This document shows positions 35,914 to 45,403 of a stretch of DNA of 55,283 nucleotides, one piece after another. The stretch spans positions 1 to 55,283 of the forward strand of contig NZ_PDUD01000060.1 of NCBI RefSeq assembly GCF_002646595.1. Direction: 5' to 3'. Within the stretch, counting starts at the first letter, position 1. Each line of letters begins with the position of its first letter. The notes under the pieces are model-generated. The model was not told the DNA's origin and searched no databases. It saw only the letters and a list, made by a program, of their open reading frames with translations. Position numbers and translations under genes: made by a program. The stretch comes from Flavilitoribacter nigricans DSM 23189 = NBRC 102662. Lineage in GTDB: Bacteria; Bacteroidota; Bacteroidia; Chitinophagales; Saprospiraceae.

Positions 35914-38040
35914 TCAGGCTTCCGCCAATTCCGTTTTATGCTCGTCGATCAGCTGTTTTTGCAGATCGGGCGGCATCGGGCTGAACTCCGCAAAACGGCG
36001 GTTGAACTTAGCCCGTCCCTGAGTCAGGGAACGCAGCGAGGAAGAATACTGATACATTTCTGATTGCGGTACTCTGGCCGTGATCTTCTGGTAATGGCCG
36101 TCGGTTCCCATGCCCATGATGATGGCCCGGCGGGTTTGAAGATCGCCCATGACATCGCCCATGACGTCGTCTGCACAGAGCACTTCCAGGTCGTAGATCG
36201 GTTCGAGGATCTGCGGAGCAGCCTGCCGGAACCCGTCCTTGAACGCCTGCGTGGAGGCCAGCATAAAGGCCATATCGTTAGAATCCACGGCGTGCATCTT
36301 ACCGTCGTAGATAGATACCCGGATATCCTGACAGCGGGAGCCGGTCAGCGGACCTTCCTCCATTTTCTGCATGATACCCTTTTTGATGGCATTGCTGTAT
36401 TTGGCATCGATGGAACCACCGACAATACACCAGTAGAAAGCCAGCTTACCACCCCAGGGCAGATCTTCGATCTCGGTATTCCGCACACTGAGCCCGGTAG
36501 GATCGGGCATGCCTTCGTAATAAGGCTCGATCCGCATGTGGACTTCGGCAAACTGGCCGGCGCCACCGGTCTGTTTTTTGTGCCGGTACATCGTATCCGC
36601 AGATTTGGTAATGGTTTCCCGGTATGGTATCCGCGGACGGATGAAGTCCATTTTGATACCATTCACTTTTTCGATCCGGTATTTGATCAGATCCAGGTGC
36701 AACTGGCCCTGACCGTGGATGAGCGTTTGCTTCAATACCGGCGATTGTTCGACGATCAGCGTCGGATCTTCTTCCTCGATCTGATGGAGCGCCCGCATGA
36801 GTTTTTCCATCTCGTTCTTGCTGGGCGGATCCACGGCCGTGCGGATGCGCGGCTCGGGGAATACGATGGGCGAGATCTGCCGGTCGGCATTTTTATCGTT
36901 GAGGGTGTTATTGGTATGCGAACTTTTGAGTTTGACGGTAACGCCGATGTCTCCGGCCTGGAGTTCATCCACCTGCGTGCGTTCGTGGCCGTTGGCTACA
37001 AAGAGCTGACCGAAGCGTTCGGAGTTGCGATTGGTCTGGTTAACCAGTTCATCCCCGGCTTTCAGCTTGCCGGAATAAACTTTGAAGTAAGAGACCATAC
37101 CGACTCTCGGTTCGGAAATAGTTTTGTAGATCAATACGGTGGTGTCATCGTTGGCATCACAGGCGAGGGTGCCTTCGTCGGCGAGCTCGGCGGCCGGACG
37201 ATCGGCCGGTGACGGACAGATATCGTTGATAAAGCCCATAATGCGGCCACTTCCCATATTGCGTTCGGCGGATGCGATGAAGACCGGGAAGATCTGTTGG
37301 TTGGCGATGGCGATACGCAGGCCTTCCGCCAGTTCCTCCTCCGTCAGCGTGCCGTCTTCGAAGAACTTCTCCATTAGCCCTTCGTCATTTTCCGCAGCAG
37401 CTTCCACCAGGGCATTGTGCATTTCCTGGGCGCGTTCCATTTCGGAAGCTGGGATATCTTGCTTTTCCGGTCGGCCGCCACCGTCCGGGAACACATACAT
37501 CACCATCGTCAGGGCGTCGACGATCTTATTAAAACCTGCTCCGGATGTAATTGGATATTGAATAGGGATAACCTTATTGCCAAATCGAGCTTTCGCCTGT
37601 TCCAGTGTCTGTTCGTAGTCGGCTTTATCGTGATCCATATGATTGATCACGAACAGTGCCGGTGACTTAAATCTTTCAATGTATTCCCAGATCAATTCTG
37701 TACCTACTTCCACCCCGTTCTTGGCGTTGAGCATCATGACGCCGAGGTCGGCCACTTTCAGCGAGCAGATCACTTCCCCGACGAAATCGTCAAAACCCGG
37801 TGTGTCCAGAATATTGATCTTGGAGTCTTTCCAGTTAGCGTGCATCAAAGTACTGAAGAGCGAATTGCCCCGCTCTTTCTCAATGTTGGTGTAATCCGAA
37901 CTGGTGTTGCCCTCTTCGATCTTCCCGATGCGAGAAATTTCCTTTGCTTCGAAGAGCATACACTCCGAAAACAGGGTTTTCCCACTGCCAGGATGACCTA
38001 AGAGGGCAAGGTTTCTGATGTTTTTGGTGTCAAAGCTCAT
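35914..38040 (-). CDS. Elongation factor G paralogue (EF-G-like translational GTPase)
   Basis: 708 residues with the five-domain EF-G architecture. G1 is GHPGSGKT (15-22), G3 is DTPGFDDF (79-86), and the G4 box reads NHMD (133-136) rather than NKxD. Domain IV (HKKQTGGAGQFAEVHMRIEP) and domain V (EVLCADDVMGDVMGDLQTRRA) are intact. The divergent G4 and the short G1-G3 spacing point to the second EF-G class found in many bacteria rather than canonical fusA. The role may be in ribosome recycling or a specialised translation step. The start at 38040 is chosen because the GTPase domain begins within a dozen residues. Confidence 0.9.
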   Translation of the reverse strand: MSFDTKNIRNLALLGHPGSGKTLFSECMLFEAKEISRIGKIEEGNTSSDYTNIEKERGNSLFSTLMHANWKDSKINILDTPGFDDFVGEVICSLKVADLGVMMLNAKNGVEVGTELIWEYIERFKSPALFVINHMDHDKADYEQTLEQAKARFGNKVIPIQYPITSGAGFNKIVDALTMVMYVFPDGGGRPEKQDIPASEMERAQEMHNALVEAAAENDEGLMEKFFEDGTLTEEELAEGLRIAIANQQIFPVFIASAERNMGSGRIMGFINDICPSPADRPAAELADEGTLACDANDDTTVLIYKTISEPRVGMVSYFKVYSGKLKAGDELVNQTNRNSERFGQLFVANGHERTQVDELQAGDIGVTVKLKSSHTNNTLNDKNADRQISPIVFPEPRIRTAVDPPSKNEMEKLMRALHQIEEEDPTLIVEQSPVLKQTLIHGQGQLHLDLIKYRIEKVNGIKMDFIRPRIPYRETITKSADTMYRHKKQTGGAGQFAEVHMRIEPYYEGMPDPTGLSVRNTEIEDLPWGGKLAFYWCIVGGSIDAKYSNAIKKGIMQKMEEGPLTGSRCQDIRVSIYDGKMHAVDSNDMAFMLASTQAFKDGFRQAAPQILEPIYDLEVLCADDVMGDVMGDLQTRRAIIMGMGTDGHYQKITARVPQSEMYQYSSSLRSLTQGRAKFNRRFAEFSPMPPDLQKQLIDEHKTELAEA

Positions 38041-38441
38041 ATGTTGGCAATTTTGGTTAAGAAATAATAATACAATGGCCTGCCACGCTGCGTCAATAGC
38101 AGAGGCGCCGGAACAGGCAAACTGTCTGGTTATTATGCAATCTAATGGGCTGGGTTGCCGGAGCAACCGGTAGCGGGAAGAGCGAAGAGCGTTCTCAGGT
38201 TTAAGTTTGGTAGTAAGTGGGCGCATGCGCGCCGGAAATTCTTGTTGTTAGGGCTCCTTGCGCTCTGTTCAATTACCCGGTAGCGGGTAGGTTTTGATCC
38301 GCCAACAAGTATGGTATGAAGTTATAAAAATTAGGGATAAAAGCAAAAAAAACTGCCTTTTTATTGCGTATGTCAAATTATTGCTGAGAGGCGGCTTATC
38401 TGTTAATTTTTCCGCATATTGCAGAGCAAAAAATAAAGCAC
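38041..38441. other. Divergent intergenic region
   Basis: 401 bp between the EF-G paralogue (-) and the aminotransferase (+). It contains short GC-rich inverted stretches around 38150-38280 (for example ACCGGTAGCGGG and CCCGGTAGCGGG direct copies) and an A/T-rich part from 38320 that should hold the promoters. No exact TAnnTTTG box; TAATTTTT near 38403 is the closest. Confidence 0.4.
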
Positions 38442-39278
38442 ATGATCCGGTATTATAACTTGAACGGAAAACTGACGGAAGTGGCCCGGGCCAGCCTGCA
38501 GGTCTCCGATCTGGCGATCCTTCGCGGCTTCGGTATTTTCGATTACTTTCTGGTGAAAAAACACCAGCCGTTATTCCTGGCGGATTACCTGGATCGGTTC
38601 TATAATTCGGCCGAAAAACTCGGCCTGTCCGTGCCCGTGGAGCGGAGTGAAATGACGCGTCTGATCCGGGAACTGATTGCGGCCAACGGCCTGGAAGATG
38701 CCGGGATCCGGCTGGTGATGACGGGCGGTTACGCCGCGGACAGCTACACGCCCGTAGCGCCCAACCTGATCATCATGCAGCATGAGTTCAAGGCCCCACC
38801 GGCCTGGCAGTACGATCAGGGGATCCGGCTGATGGCCTACGATCACCAGCGCGAACTGCCGGAGATCAAAAGCATCAATTACCTCACCGGCATCCGTTTG
38901 CAACCCACGCTGAAGGCGCAGCAGGCGGATTATCTGCTTTACCACGATCAGGGCGTTATCCGCGAATCCGATCGCTCCAACTTTTTCGGGCTTACCGATG
39001 ACGGAATTCTGGTGACCCCGGACGATAAGATCCTGCGGGGCATCACCCGTAAACAGATCCTGCAACTGGCCGCAGATATTGTACCGGTGGAGGAACGGGA
39101 AATGGGCATGGATGAGATCCCCCGCTTGAAAGAAGCTTTCCTGACCAGTTCGACCAAAGGCGTGATGCCGGTTGTGCAGATCGACGATCAACCTATCGGC
39201 GACGGACGCCCCGGTGATCTGACCTATAAATTGGGAGAATTGTTCCAGGAACTGGTAGGCGCTTACCGGATGGTTTAG
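38442..39278 (+). CDS. Class IV aminotransferase
   Basis: 278 residues of PLP fold-type IV, the group of branched-chain and D-amino-acid aminotransferases and aminodeoxychorismate lyase. Catalytic Lys143 is in LPEIKSINYLTGIRL. The substrate strand reads LAILRGFGIFDYFLVKK, and the PLP-phosphate loops are ESDRSNFFGLT and GITRKQILQLA. The length is typical for D-amino-acid transaminase or ADC lyase rather than the longer IlvE. The true substrate is not decidable. The protease gene follows after 28 bp, so the two may share a transcript. Confidence 0.88.
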   Translation: MIRYYNLNGKLTEVARASLQVSDLAILRGFGIFDYFLVKKHQPLFLADYLDRFYNSAEKLGLSVPVERSEMTRLIRELIAANGLEDAGIRLVMTGGYAADSYTPVAPNLIIMQHEFKAPPAWQYDQGIRLMAYDHQRELPEIKSINYLTGIRLQPTLKAQQADYLLYHDQGVIRESDRSNFFGLTDDGILVTPDDKILRGITRKQILQLAADIVPVEEREMGMDEIPRLKEAFLTSSTKGVMPVVQIDDQPIGDGRPGDLTYKLGELFQELVGAYRMV

Positions 39279-39306
39279 CCCGGCAGATTGTATATAATTT
39301 ATCCAA

Positions 39307-40947
39307 ATGAAGATTGAGATCCGACCGTTGACGAGTGATCCGGGGCAATTGAAGTCGGTCGGCCTGACAAAATTCCTGAAAGATGCGGAAATCTCGATCC
39401 GCTCGAGCTTAAGTCAGGCCGGTTATCCCGCCGATCTCGAAAAAAGCCTGTTATCCTGCCTGCTGCTGGTGTATTTCCTGCAGGGAGACCGACCTGCCTG
39501 CCGGCAAACCTTTGCCCGCCTGGCCCATACAGATGTCAAATTTGGAGAAACGACCGGCCGGTTCTACGACCTGGAAATAAACGCCTCCGACGCCGCAGAT
39601 GCGGTCCTCGATCAATTGGAATCCATACTCGATGATGAGCAGACCATGCGGGAATTTATCCGCTGGCAATTGCTAATGAAAAGTATGATCGCTTTCAAAT
39701 ACGACCGGATCTTTCAATTCTCCGAACGATCTCACTGGCGGCTAACTCCGGTCCGGCTGTACCAGTTGCTGGACCTGATCGTAGACTGGCAGCACCGCTC
39801 TCACCTGCGGCCCGTTGTTTTACCGGCCCTGAAAAAACGGATCGCCTCCATGCAGCGGAAAGATACACTCCGGCAGATGCAGCCCATCGATCTGGACCGG
39901 CTGGGAATTCCCCTGCAAAAGGTCCGGGCTATGGTTTGGGATACGGGGGTGGATGCCTCCTGTCTGTCGGATATCAATACGGAGATCGGATTGTATTACG
40001 ATCAGTGCAGCCGGCGGACCAGCGAAGCCCTCCTGTCTACCGAGCCGTATCCGGCAAATATCGGACTGCTGAATAAAGGACTAAAAGACCTGAGCCTGGG
40101 ATTGGAGAACGAAACGACCAGGGCGCTGCTGACCTATCTGGATCAGGCCGATAAGGTCCAGATCCGGGATTTTGCCGGCTACATGAATTTCTATACGAAC
40201 TACGCCCACGGCACCCAGGTGGCCAGCATTCTCAAACAGGGACATCCGCATCTGGAGATCGTGCCGGTACGGATCACTTTCGACCATAAAATGCAGTTTC
40301 CGGATATCTACACCCGCGAACGCATCGATAACGAATTGTTGATGTACCGGGAGGTATTTGACCTGATCCGGAGTCAACGCATCCGGATCGTCAACATGAG
40401 CTGGACCTACAATCGGGAAGAGATCGAAACTTCACTGATCAATAACGGACTTACCGATAAAAAGGAAAGGAGCCGGGTGTGCGAAGAATTGTTTCAGCAA
40501 CTGCGGACCGGGCTGTACCAGGGGATCAAAAACTGTCCGGAAACCCTGTTCCTGGCGGGGGCGGGCAACAGCAACAACCGTCTGGATGACGATCATATCA
40601 TCCCCTGTGGCATCGATCTGCCTAATCTGTTGGCGGTCGGCGCCCTGAACCGGGAAGGTAAAAGGACCCAATTCACCTCTACCGGTAAACGGGTGGCGGT
40701 CTACGCCAACGGAGAGCAAGTCGCCTGCACGGCACCGGGTGGCGTCCGGATGTACTGTTCCGGCACTTCCTACGCCGCACCGGCGGTTGCCAATCTGGCC
40801 GCTAAATTATGGTCTATTCAGCCCGAATTGCCGCTACGCGTTGTCAAACGACTGATCCTTGATAATGCCAATCAAACTGCCGAAGGCATACTCATCATCA
40901 ATCCGCAGGAAACCCTCAACAAACTACTCCAGCCGGGAGCGAACTGA
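39307..40947 (+). CDS. S8 (subtilisin-like) serine protease without signal peptide
   Basis: 546 residues. Residues 1-200 are a helical N-terminal region with no known domain. The subtilase domain (about 205-535) has the full triad: Asp212 in VWDTGVD, His301 in YAHGTQVASIL, Ser488 in CSGTSYAAPAVANLA. Oxyanion Asn lies in LAGAGNSNN. No Sec signal is visible, so a cytoplasmic location is likely, unusual for this family. The N-terminal domain is not an obvious I9 propeptide. Intracellular subtilases occur in stress responses and in conflict systems; which applies here is open. It lies 28 bp behind the aminotransferase gene. Confidence 0.88.
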   Translation: MKIEIRPLTSDPGQLKSVGLTKFLKDAEISIRSSLSQAGYPADLEKSLLSCLLLVYFLQGDRPACRQTFARLAHTDVKFGETTGRFYDLEINASDAADAVLDQLESILDDEQTMREFIRWQLLMKSMIAFKYDRIFQFSERSHWRLTPVRLYQLLDLIVDWQHRSHLRPVVLPALKKRIASMQRKDTLRQMQPIDLDRLGIPLQKVRAMVWDTGVDASCLSDINTEIGLYYDQCSRRTSEALLSTEPYPANIGLLNKGLKDLSLGLENETTRALLTYLDQADKVQIRDFAGYMNFYTNYAHGTQVASILKQGHPHLEIVPVRITFDHKMQFPDIYTRERIDNELLMYREVFDLIRSQRIRIVNMSWTYNREEIETSLINNGLTDKKERSRVCEELFQQLRTGLYQGIKNCPETLFLAGAGNSNNRLDDDHIIPCGIDLPNLLAVGALNREGKRTQFTSTGKRVAVYANGEQVACTAPGGVRMYCSGTSYAAPAVANLAAKLWSIQPELPLRVVKRLILDNANQTAEGILIINPQETLNKLLQPGAN

Positions 40948-41006
40948 AAGCCCACCGGCGCTGGGGCAAAGTCCCTGCCAGACATATCCGCCGGCCATTA
41001 GGCTGC

Positions 41007-41465
41007 TTACTGTTCCAGTTCCTGTTCCTGGTTGACGGAATCTCCCGTGTAGACGATCGGTATCGTGAAGGTATACAGGGCCAACAGAATGGACGCCATG
41101 AACTCCCGGTACCAGGGCTGAAACTCAAAAGGCCCACCGAAGGTAAATACCCAGATCACGTAGGCCAGCGTCAGATAAAATAACTGTGGGATGTGGTGGA
41201 TCTGCTTAACCCGTTTCAAATATAGTATATTGAGGATCAGGATAATGCCGAAAATGATCCAAAGCCACACCTGCAGACTCGGGTCATCCTGTAATCCGGA
41301 TTTGACGATCCCGTCGATAAACATGTACAGCGCAATGGTTTCCGTCGGGATCAGCTTCAGTAATCGGGACAGGTAGGAATCCTTTTCGGCCGTTGTTGGG
41401 GCTCCGATGCTCCGGGTACGGGTCGGATTGGTACTTTGGGTAGGTTGGTGAATCTGAAAATCCAT
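41007..41465 (-). CDS. Small polytopic membrane protein of unknown function
   Basis: 152 residues. A Thr/Gln-rich N-terminus (MDFQIHQPTQSTNPTRTRS) is followed by LKLIPTETIALYMFIDGIV, in which the IPTE motif starts the first TM helix. Three more hydrophobic segments follow (VWLWIIFGIILILNILYL, LFYLTLAYVIWVFTFGG, FMASILLALYTFTIPIVY). No named family is recognised. Its start codon lies only 22 bp from the end of the MITE at 41488, so its promoter must lie in or beyond that element. Confidence 0.75.
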   Translation of the reverse strand: MDFQIHQPTQSTNPTRTRSIGAPTTAEKDSYLSRLLKLIPTETIALYMFIDGIVKSGLQDDPSLQVWLWIIFGIILILNILYLKRVKQIHHIPQLFYLTLAYVIWVFTFGGPFEFQPWYREFMASILLALYTFTIPIVYTGDSVNQEQELEQ

Positions 41466-41484
41466 ATGAATAATTTAGGGTGTT

Positions 41485-41673
41485 TAAGAGTGTGTTTGGG
41501 ATTTTTTCTTTGCGGCGAAAACAGTCAATTTTTTGTTTAGACGAAGGTCATTTTGAAGTGCATACCTGCCCATACGGGCCCGTACCAGGGTAGGTACGGA
41601 CTGAAAAATAACTGAAGTATAAACGAAAAAGTGGCGTTTGCAGCCCGATTAATAATTCCCAAACACGCTCTAA
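41485..41673. mobile_element. Palindromic MITE with TAA target-site duplication
   Basis: The element (41488-41670, 183 bp) starts GAGTGTGTTTGGGA and ends TCCCAAACACGCTC, terminal inverted repeats with one mismatch. It is flanked by TAA on both sides (41485-41487 and 41671-41673). The whole left half aligns imperfectly to the reverse complement of the right half, so the element is a long foldback. No transposase lies in it. A 3-bp TNA-type duplication is the habit of IS5-group transposases, so an IS5-type parent elsewhere in the genome is likely (inference). It sits between divergent genes and could supply or disrupt their promoters. Confidence 0.8.
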
Positions 41674-41702
41674 GTTTACCGCGTAGTGAAAAACCGAGGT
41701 GT

Positions 41703-42635
41703 ATGCAACAAAAACAAATAATCCGGAGCCGCCTAATCCTGCTGATTTTCTGGGCTGGCCTTACCACTATACCGCAAACTCAGGCGCAAACCCCACTGTA
41801 TTCGGCACCACTGGCTCTGGTTGAACAGCTGATGTTTATTAAGCTACGGGTGAATGACTCGCGCCCGCTGAACTTTCTACTGGATACCGGGGCGGGCGTC
41901 ACCGTTATCAATGAAACCACCGCCGATCGGCTGGAACTGGATATAAGCGCCAGGTCCCGTATAAAAACCGCCGGGAAAACCCTCCTGGCCGCAACTTCCG
42001 CGGCCAATACGCTACATTTTGGAGATCTCACTTTGGAAAATATTTCTCTGGAGATCATTCGGCTCGATCACTTGTCAGAATTACTCTCCTACCCGGTAGA
42101 CGGGATCATCGGCGTGGATCTGTTGCGGCAGTTCGTGTTAGAAACCGATATAGACGGGCAAACGTTCAATTTGTACGACCGGGAAAAACACTTTTATCAG
42201 GGCCCGGGCGAAACACTGGAATTACTAGAGATGGAGTACGGGCATTTTGGGGCGATGGTCTCGCTGGATCTGGGCCCCCGGTACCGGGATGTTAGCCTGG
42301 CGCTGAAGTTCGATACCGGATACTCCGGGCATCTGTTGCTGGATAACAATATCGTCAAACGTTACGAACTGATCCGTGAGAACCGGAGGTACCACGAGGT
42401 GGAAAGTTTTTCCGCCGATTCTACCATCAACATCAATTACAAAAAGAAATTGAAAAGGATCACGCTGGCCGGTAAGACCCTGCGCAATATCCCAAGCGTA
42501 CTGACGGTAGACCAACGCAACATCAGGGCCGCGGAAAAAAATCTGAGCCAGGGGCTGATCGGTCAGGAAGTACTGCTGAATTTTAATATTATCTACGATT
42601 ATCACCGCAGACTCATTCACCTGGAGCCGCGGTGA
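41703..42635 (+). CDS. Secreted retropepsin-like aspartic protease
   Basis: 310 residues with a signal peptide (SRLILLIFWAGLTTIPQTQA, then Q). Two aspartic-protease lobes are seen: LNFLLDTGAGVTVIN (Asp61) and, in the second half, LKFDTGYSGHLLLDNN. Between them, YPVDGIIGVDLLRQFVLETD is the usual flap/psi-strand segment. Bacterial members act in the periplasm or at the surface; whether the second DTG forms an intramolecular pepsin-like pair is likely but unproven. The start at 41703 is used because it gives the signal peptide; the upstream frame runs into the MITE. Confidence 0.87.
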   Translation: MQQKQIIRSRLILLIFWAGLTTIPQTQAQTPLYSAPLALVEQLMFIKLRVNDSRPLNFLLDTGAGVTVINETTADRLELDISARSRIKTAGKTLLAATSAANTLHFGDLTLENISLEIIRLDHLSELLSYPVDGIIGVDLLRQFVLETDIDGQTFNLYDREKHFYQGPGETLELLEMEYGHFGAMVSLDLGPRYRDVSLALKFDTGYSGHLLLDNNIVKRYELIRENRRYHEVESFSADSTININYKKKLKRITLAGKTLRNIPSVLTVDQRNIRAAEKNLSQGLIGQEVLLNFNIIYDYHRRLIHLEPR

Positions 42636-42659
42636 GCAGGACTTCGGCGCAGTACCGGA

Positions 42660-43946
42660 TCAGTTTACGGTGCTGAAGGTATAGGAACCGATCACCTGAT
42701 CGTAGCGCTCGCCGAACGGGCGGTAGTAGATCAACACCGTGTATTCATTTTCCGTTTCGTACCAGTTACCTTCGGTATTCTCGCGGGACACAGGCGGATT
42801 CAATCCCTTGGCATTGCGGGCAACGGTGACGTATTCGTACTCGTAGTACCCCTGCTTCAATAAGGCCATTCCGACGTAGGAGTTGATAGCGGCATTGTAC
42901 TCCATCCGGAATTCCGGACGGATCTGCCAGTCGGTAAGCGCTCCAAAAATATAAACTTCATCGTCGTAAAAGGGCTGAGTGGTTTTCAGGAAGAAGCGGA
43001 CGTAGGCGTATTCCGAAGATAGTTGCCAGTCGTTTTGGTCCTGGGTTTCGATCACGAATTTACCGTTGGCATCCCGGCGGGTGATATACACCTTGCTGTC
43101 CCGGGTATTTTCCGGCAGCAGATACACCTCGTAAAATTGCTCGCTCAGTTCGATCTCACCGATACCGGGACCGGCCAGCCGGAAACTGCGCAGGTCCGCG
43201 TAGCGGTATTCCTTCCCGGCCGGGAAAACGATCTTATCCTGATAATCGAAGGCAATGGCGTTGAGGCGGGTGAAATTGGGCGTAAGGCCGATAATGGCAT
43301 TGTCCCAACGTCCGTTTTGCAGAATGGTGGCCTTTACTTCCTGCTGGGGGCTGCGGATCGGGAATTTATCGTAATCCACCTCAAAGTCGATCTCCTGGTG
43401 GGTACGGGTTTTACTCACCTTGGCCGGCGATACCAGTTTGCCGTCCACCCGGACCCGCGGATCCACCACTACAAAACGGCGGGTGATCACCGGCACTTTG
43501 TAGGATTCGTCTTCGTAAATGATCAGCAGGTAATTGCCGGATTTGGTCCAGCGCATATTGCGGGAAGGAAGTTCCACCTGGTAGTGCGTGAACTCCTTCA
43601 GTGTCTTAAAAGAATAGTTGTAATCCGTGATGCGGTCTTCACTGAAGCCGTCCAGGTATTCGAGCTGGGCGATATTGGAGGGTTTCCAGTCCTGATCACA
43701 GTGCACAAAGGTGTAGGTATAATCCTTGACGTCTCCGTCCAGATCGTCAAATTCCAGCAGGAGTGGCAGATCGGAACCGAGATTGATCACCGGTAAACTG
43801 AGGTAAAGGTCTTCTACCCGAAAGGTGACCGAGGCGATATTTTCCTGGTATACGTAATTGTCGAAAACCACATCTTCCAAATCCTGGGCGAAAACGGTTC
43901 CTGCCGTCAGGATCGTGGCGAAGAGCGTAGCAACTATAAATCTCAT
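42660..43946 (-). CDS. DUF5103 / type IX secretion system plug-type protein
   Basis: 428 residues with a signal peptide (MRFIVATLFATILTAGTVFA, then Q). The chain is beta-rich, with the family's characteristic DYTYTFVHCDQDWKPSNIAQLEYLDGF and, later, VYIFGALTDWQIRPEFRMEYN and YYEYEYVT. The family (PF17116, formerly DUF5103) includes the T9SS Plug that closes the periplasmic side of the SprA translocon. The presence of a T9SS-sorted giant protein 1.5 kb away fits. It is transcribed away from those genes, so linkage may be accidental. Confidence 0.87.
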   Translation of the reverse strand: MRFIVATLFATILTAGTVFAQDLEDVVFDNYVYQENIASVTFRVEDLYLSLPVINLGSDLPLLLEFDDLDGDVKDYTYTFVHCDQDWKPSNIAQLEYLDGFSEDRITDYNYSFKTLKEFTHYQVELPSRNMRWTKSGNYLLIIYEDESYKVPVITRRFVVVDPRVRVDGKLVSPAKVSKTRTHQEIDFEVDYDKFPIRSPQQEVKATILQNGRWDNAIIGLTPNFTRLNAIAFDYQDKIVFPAGKEYRYADLRSFRLAGPGIGEIELSEQFYEVYLLPENTRDSKVYITRRDANGKFVIETQDQNDWQLSSEYAYVRFFLKTTQPFYDDEVYIFGALTDWQIRPEFRMEYNAAINSYVGMALLKQGYYEYEYVTVARNAKGLNPPVSRENTEGNWYETENEYTVLIYYRPFGERYDQVIGSYTFSTVN

Positions 43947-44004
43947 GTATGTTAGTTTAGTCGAAAGTCGTTTGTCAAAACCCGGCGGCGCCGGCCGTGT
44001 CGGA

Positions 44005-44610
44005 TTACTTTTTACTTACCCAGCGGTTCCCTTTGATCCAGAATCGCCAGGACCAGTCCTTACATTCTTCGGCGTAATCGATGCCGATGCGCGGGCCGCT
44101 GCAAATGTCCTCCGGCGGCAACACTTCCTGCCGGTCTTCAATCCAGATGGGGCTTCCCGGATCGGTAATGCTGATACCCGTGTAGGCTTTATCAATGCCC
44201 AGGGCCTTAGACATAACGCCGGGGCCTGCGGTTAATTGTGGTTTTAGGGTATTCATTCCCCGCCTTTCCTGCATGATCTCGATGCCGTCGGTCGGCTCGA
44301 TGGCCCGGATGAGGATAGCGTGCGGCATGCCGGCCTCCGCCGTGACCACGTTGAACAGATGGTGGATGCCGTAGCACAGATAGATATAGGCCACGCCTCC
44401 GGCTTCGAACATTACTTGGGTGCGTTTGGTGAAGCGGTTCAGGTGGGCGTGGCAGGCTTTATCATCGGGGCCGCGGTAGGCTTCGGTCTCCACGATCCGC
44501 CCGGCGGTAAGCCGATCTTCGAAATTGGTTACCAGGAACTTACCCAATAATGCCCGACTGATGCCGACTACATCAGTACTTTGAAAAAAATGATCCGGAA
44601 GTCTGAACAT
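44005..44610 (-). CDS. DNA-3-methyladenine glycosylase (AAG/Mpg family)
   Basis: 201 residues. Excises alkylated purines such as 3-methyladenine and hypoxanthine to start base-excision repair in the cytoplasm. Family motifs are LLGKFLVTNFEDRLTAGRIVETEAYRGPDDKACHAHLNR, then VAYIYLCYGIHHLFNVVT and HAILIRAIEP; the catalytic Glu is in ETEAY. Length equals the usual bacterial form. The start at 44610 is used because homology begins there; an earlier in-frame Met would add 33 residues with no counterpart. It shares no operon with neighbours. Confidence 0.92.
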   Translation of the reverse strand: MFRLPDHFFQSTDVVGISRALLGKFLVTNFEDRLTAGRIVETEAYRGPDDKACHAHLNRFTKRTQVMFEAGGVAYIYLCYGIHHLFNVVTAEAGMPHAILIRAIEPTDGIEIMQERRGMNTLKPQLTAGPGVMSKALGIDKAYTGISITDPGSPIWIEDRQEVLPPEDICSGPRIGIDYAEECKDWSWRFWIKGNRWVSKK

Positions 44611-45403
44611 GAAAAATGTTATCGATGTTATAAAGCGGACTACAAACTTAGGCAACATTCCAGAATTTCGCCAAAGTAGTCTGTAGAAAGTGGAAGGCCG
44701 GTAATTCACGATCGGTCCGATGCACTACCAAGCCGCCCCTTCTCCTCGTATTGTCCCCAATTTTATTACTGAAGATGCCAAAGTTCGTGATCTGCCTGGC
44801 GCAGGGCGAAATTGGAAAGAATTGACCGAACCGAAGCTGAGACCCGGAAAGTCAGCACCCGGATTTTGTACTTTATGTGACGGCATTTCAACTTTGGTAA
44901 TTAAAAAACGGAAAGAATTTTATAATATTAACTCAAACTACTATATTTGGTAGCCATTTCAAACCCAAACAAATTAAATTCCGGGCCGCCAATAGCGGTA
45001 TACCTTTGCTTAATAATCCACAAATAGCCTCCGCAAGACCCCAGTTCCGGAATTAACGCATTTCTACATCTTATATCTATCTCTACCCAACTACAGCACG
45101 CGGTTGATAGACCTGTGACTGCTCTGACTATCTACTTCGAACTATGAGATTTGCTCATGCAAGGTATTGTCCCTGTCATGAACTGAAAAGTATTGCTAGT
45201 TCACAACATTAGATACTGTTCACGACGGCCTTTTCCCTCGTATTTTCCTTAGCCCCCCCAACCCTTTGGAGGGCCCCGTGCGGTCTATATGTTCGGAGGA
45301 TTTTTCCGGATAAGACCACCCTAATATTGTATGTAATCCACTCCTGTACGGGATATGGAAACAGATTTTTTATACCATCTTTCTAATCAAACTCTAACAA
45401 ATT
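44611..45403. other. Intergenic region ahead of the first giant surface protein
   Basis: 793 bp, AT-rich from 44900. TATATTTG (44942-44949) and TACCTTTG (45001-45008) both fit TAnnTTTG, so the leader of the surface-protein mRNA may exceed 390 nt. No RNA gene or credible coding frame seen. Confidence 0.45.

Noticed and set aside
44720-44953. Small plus-strand frame of 77 codons
   Set aside because: Its sequence is unremarkable, overlaps a likely promoter region and has no signal or motif.
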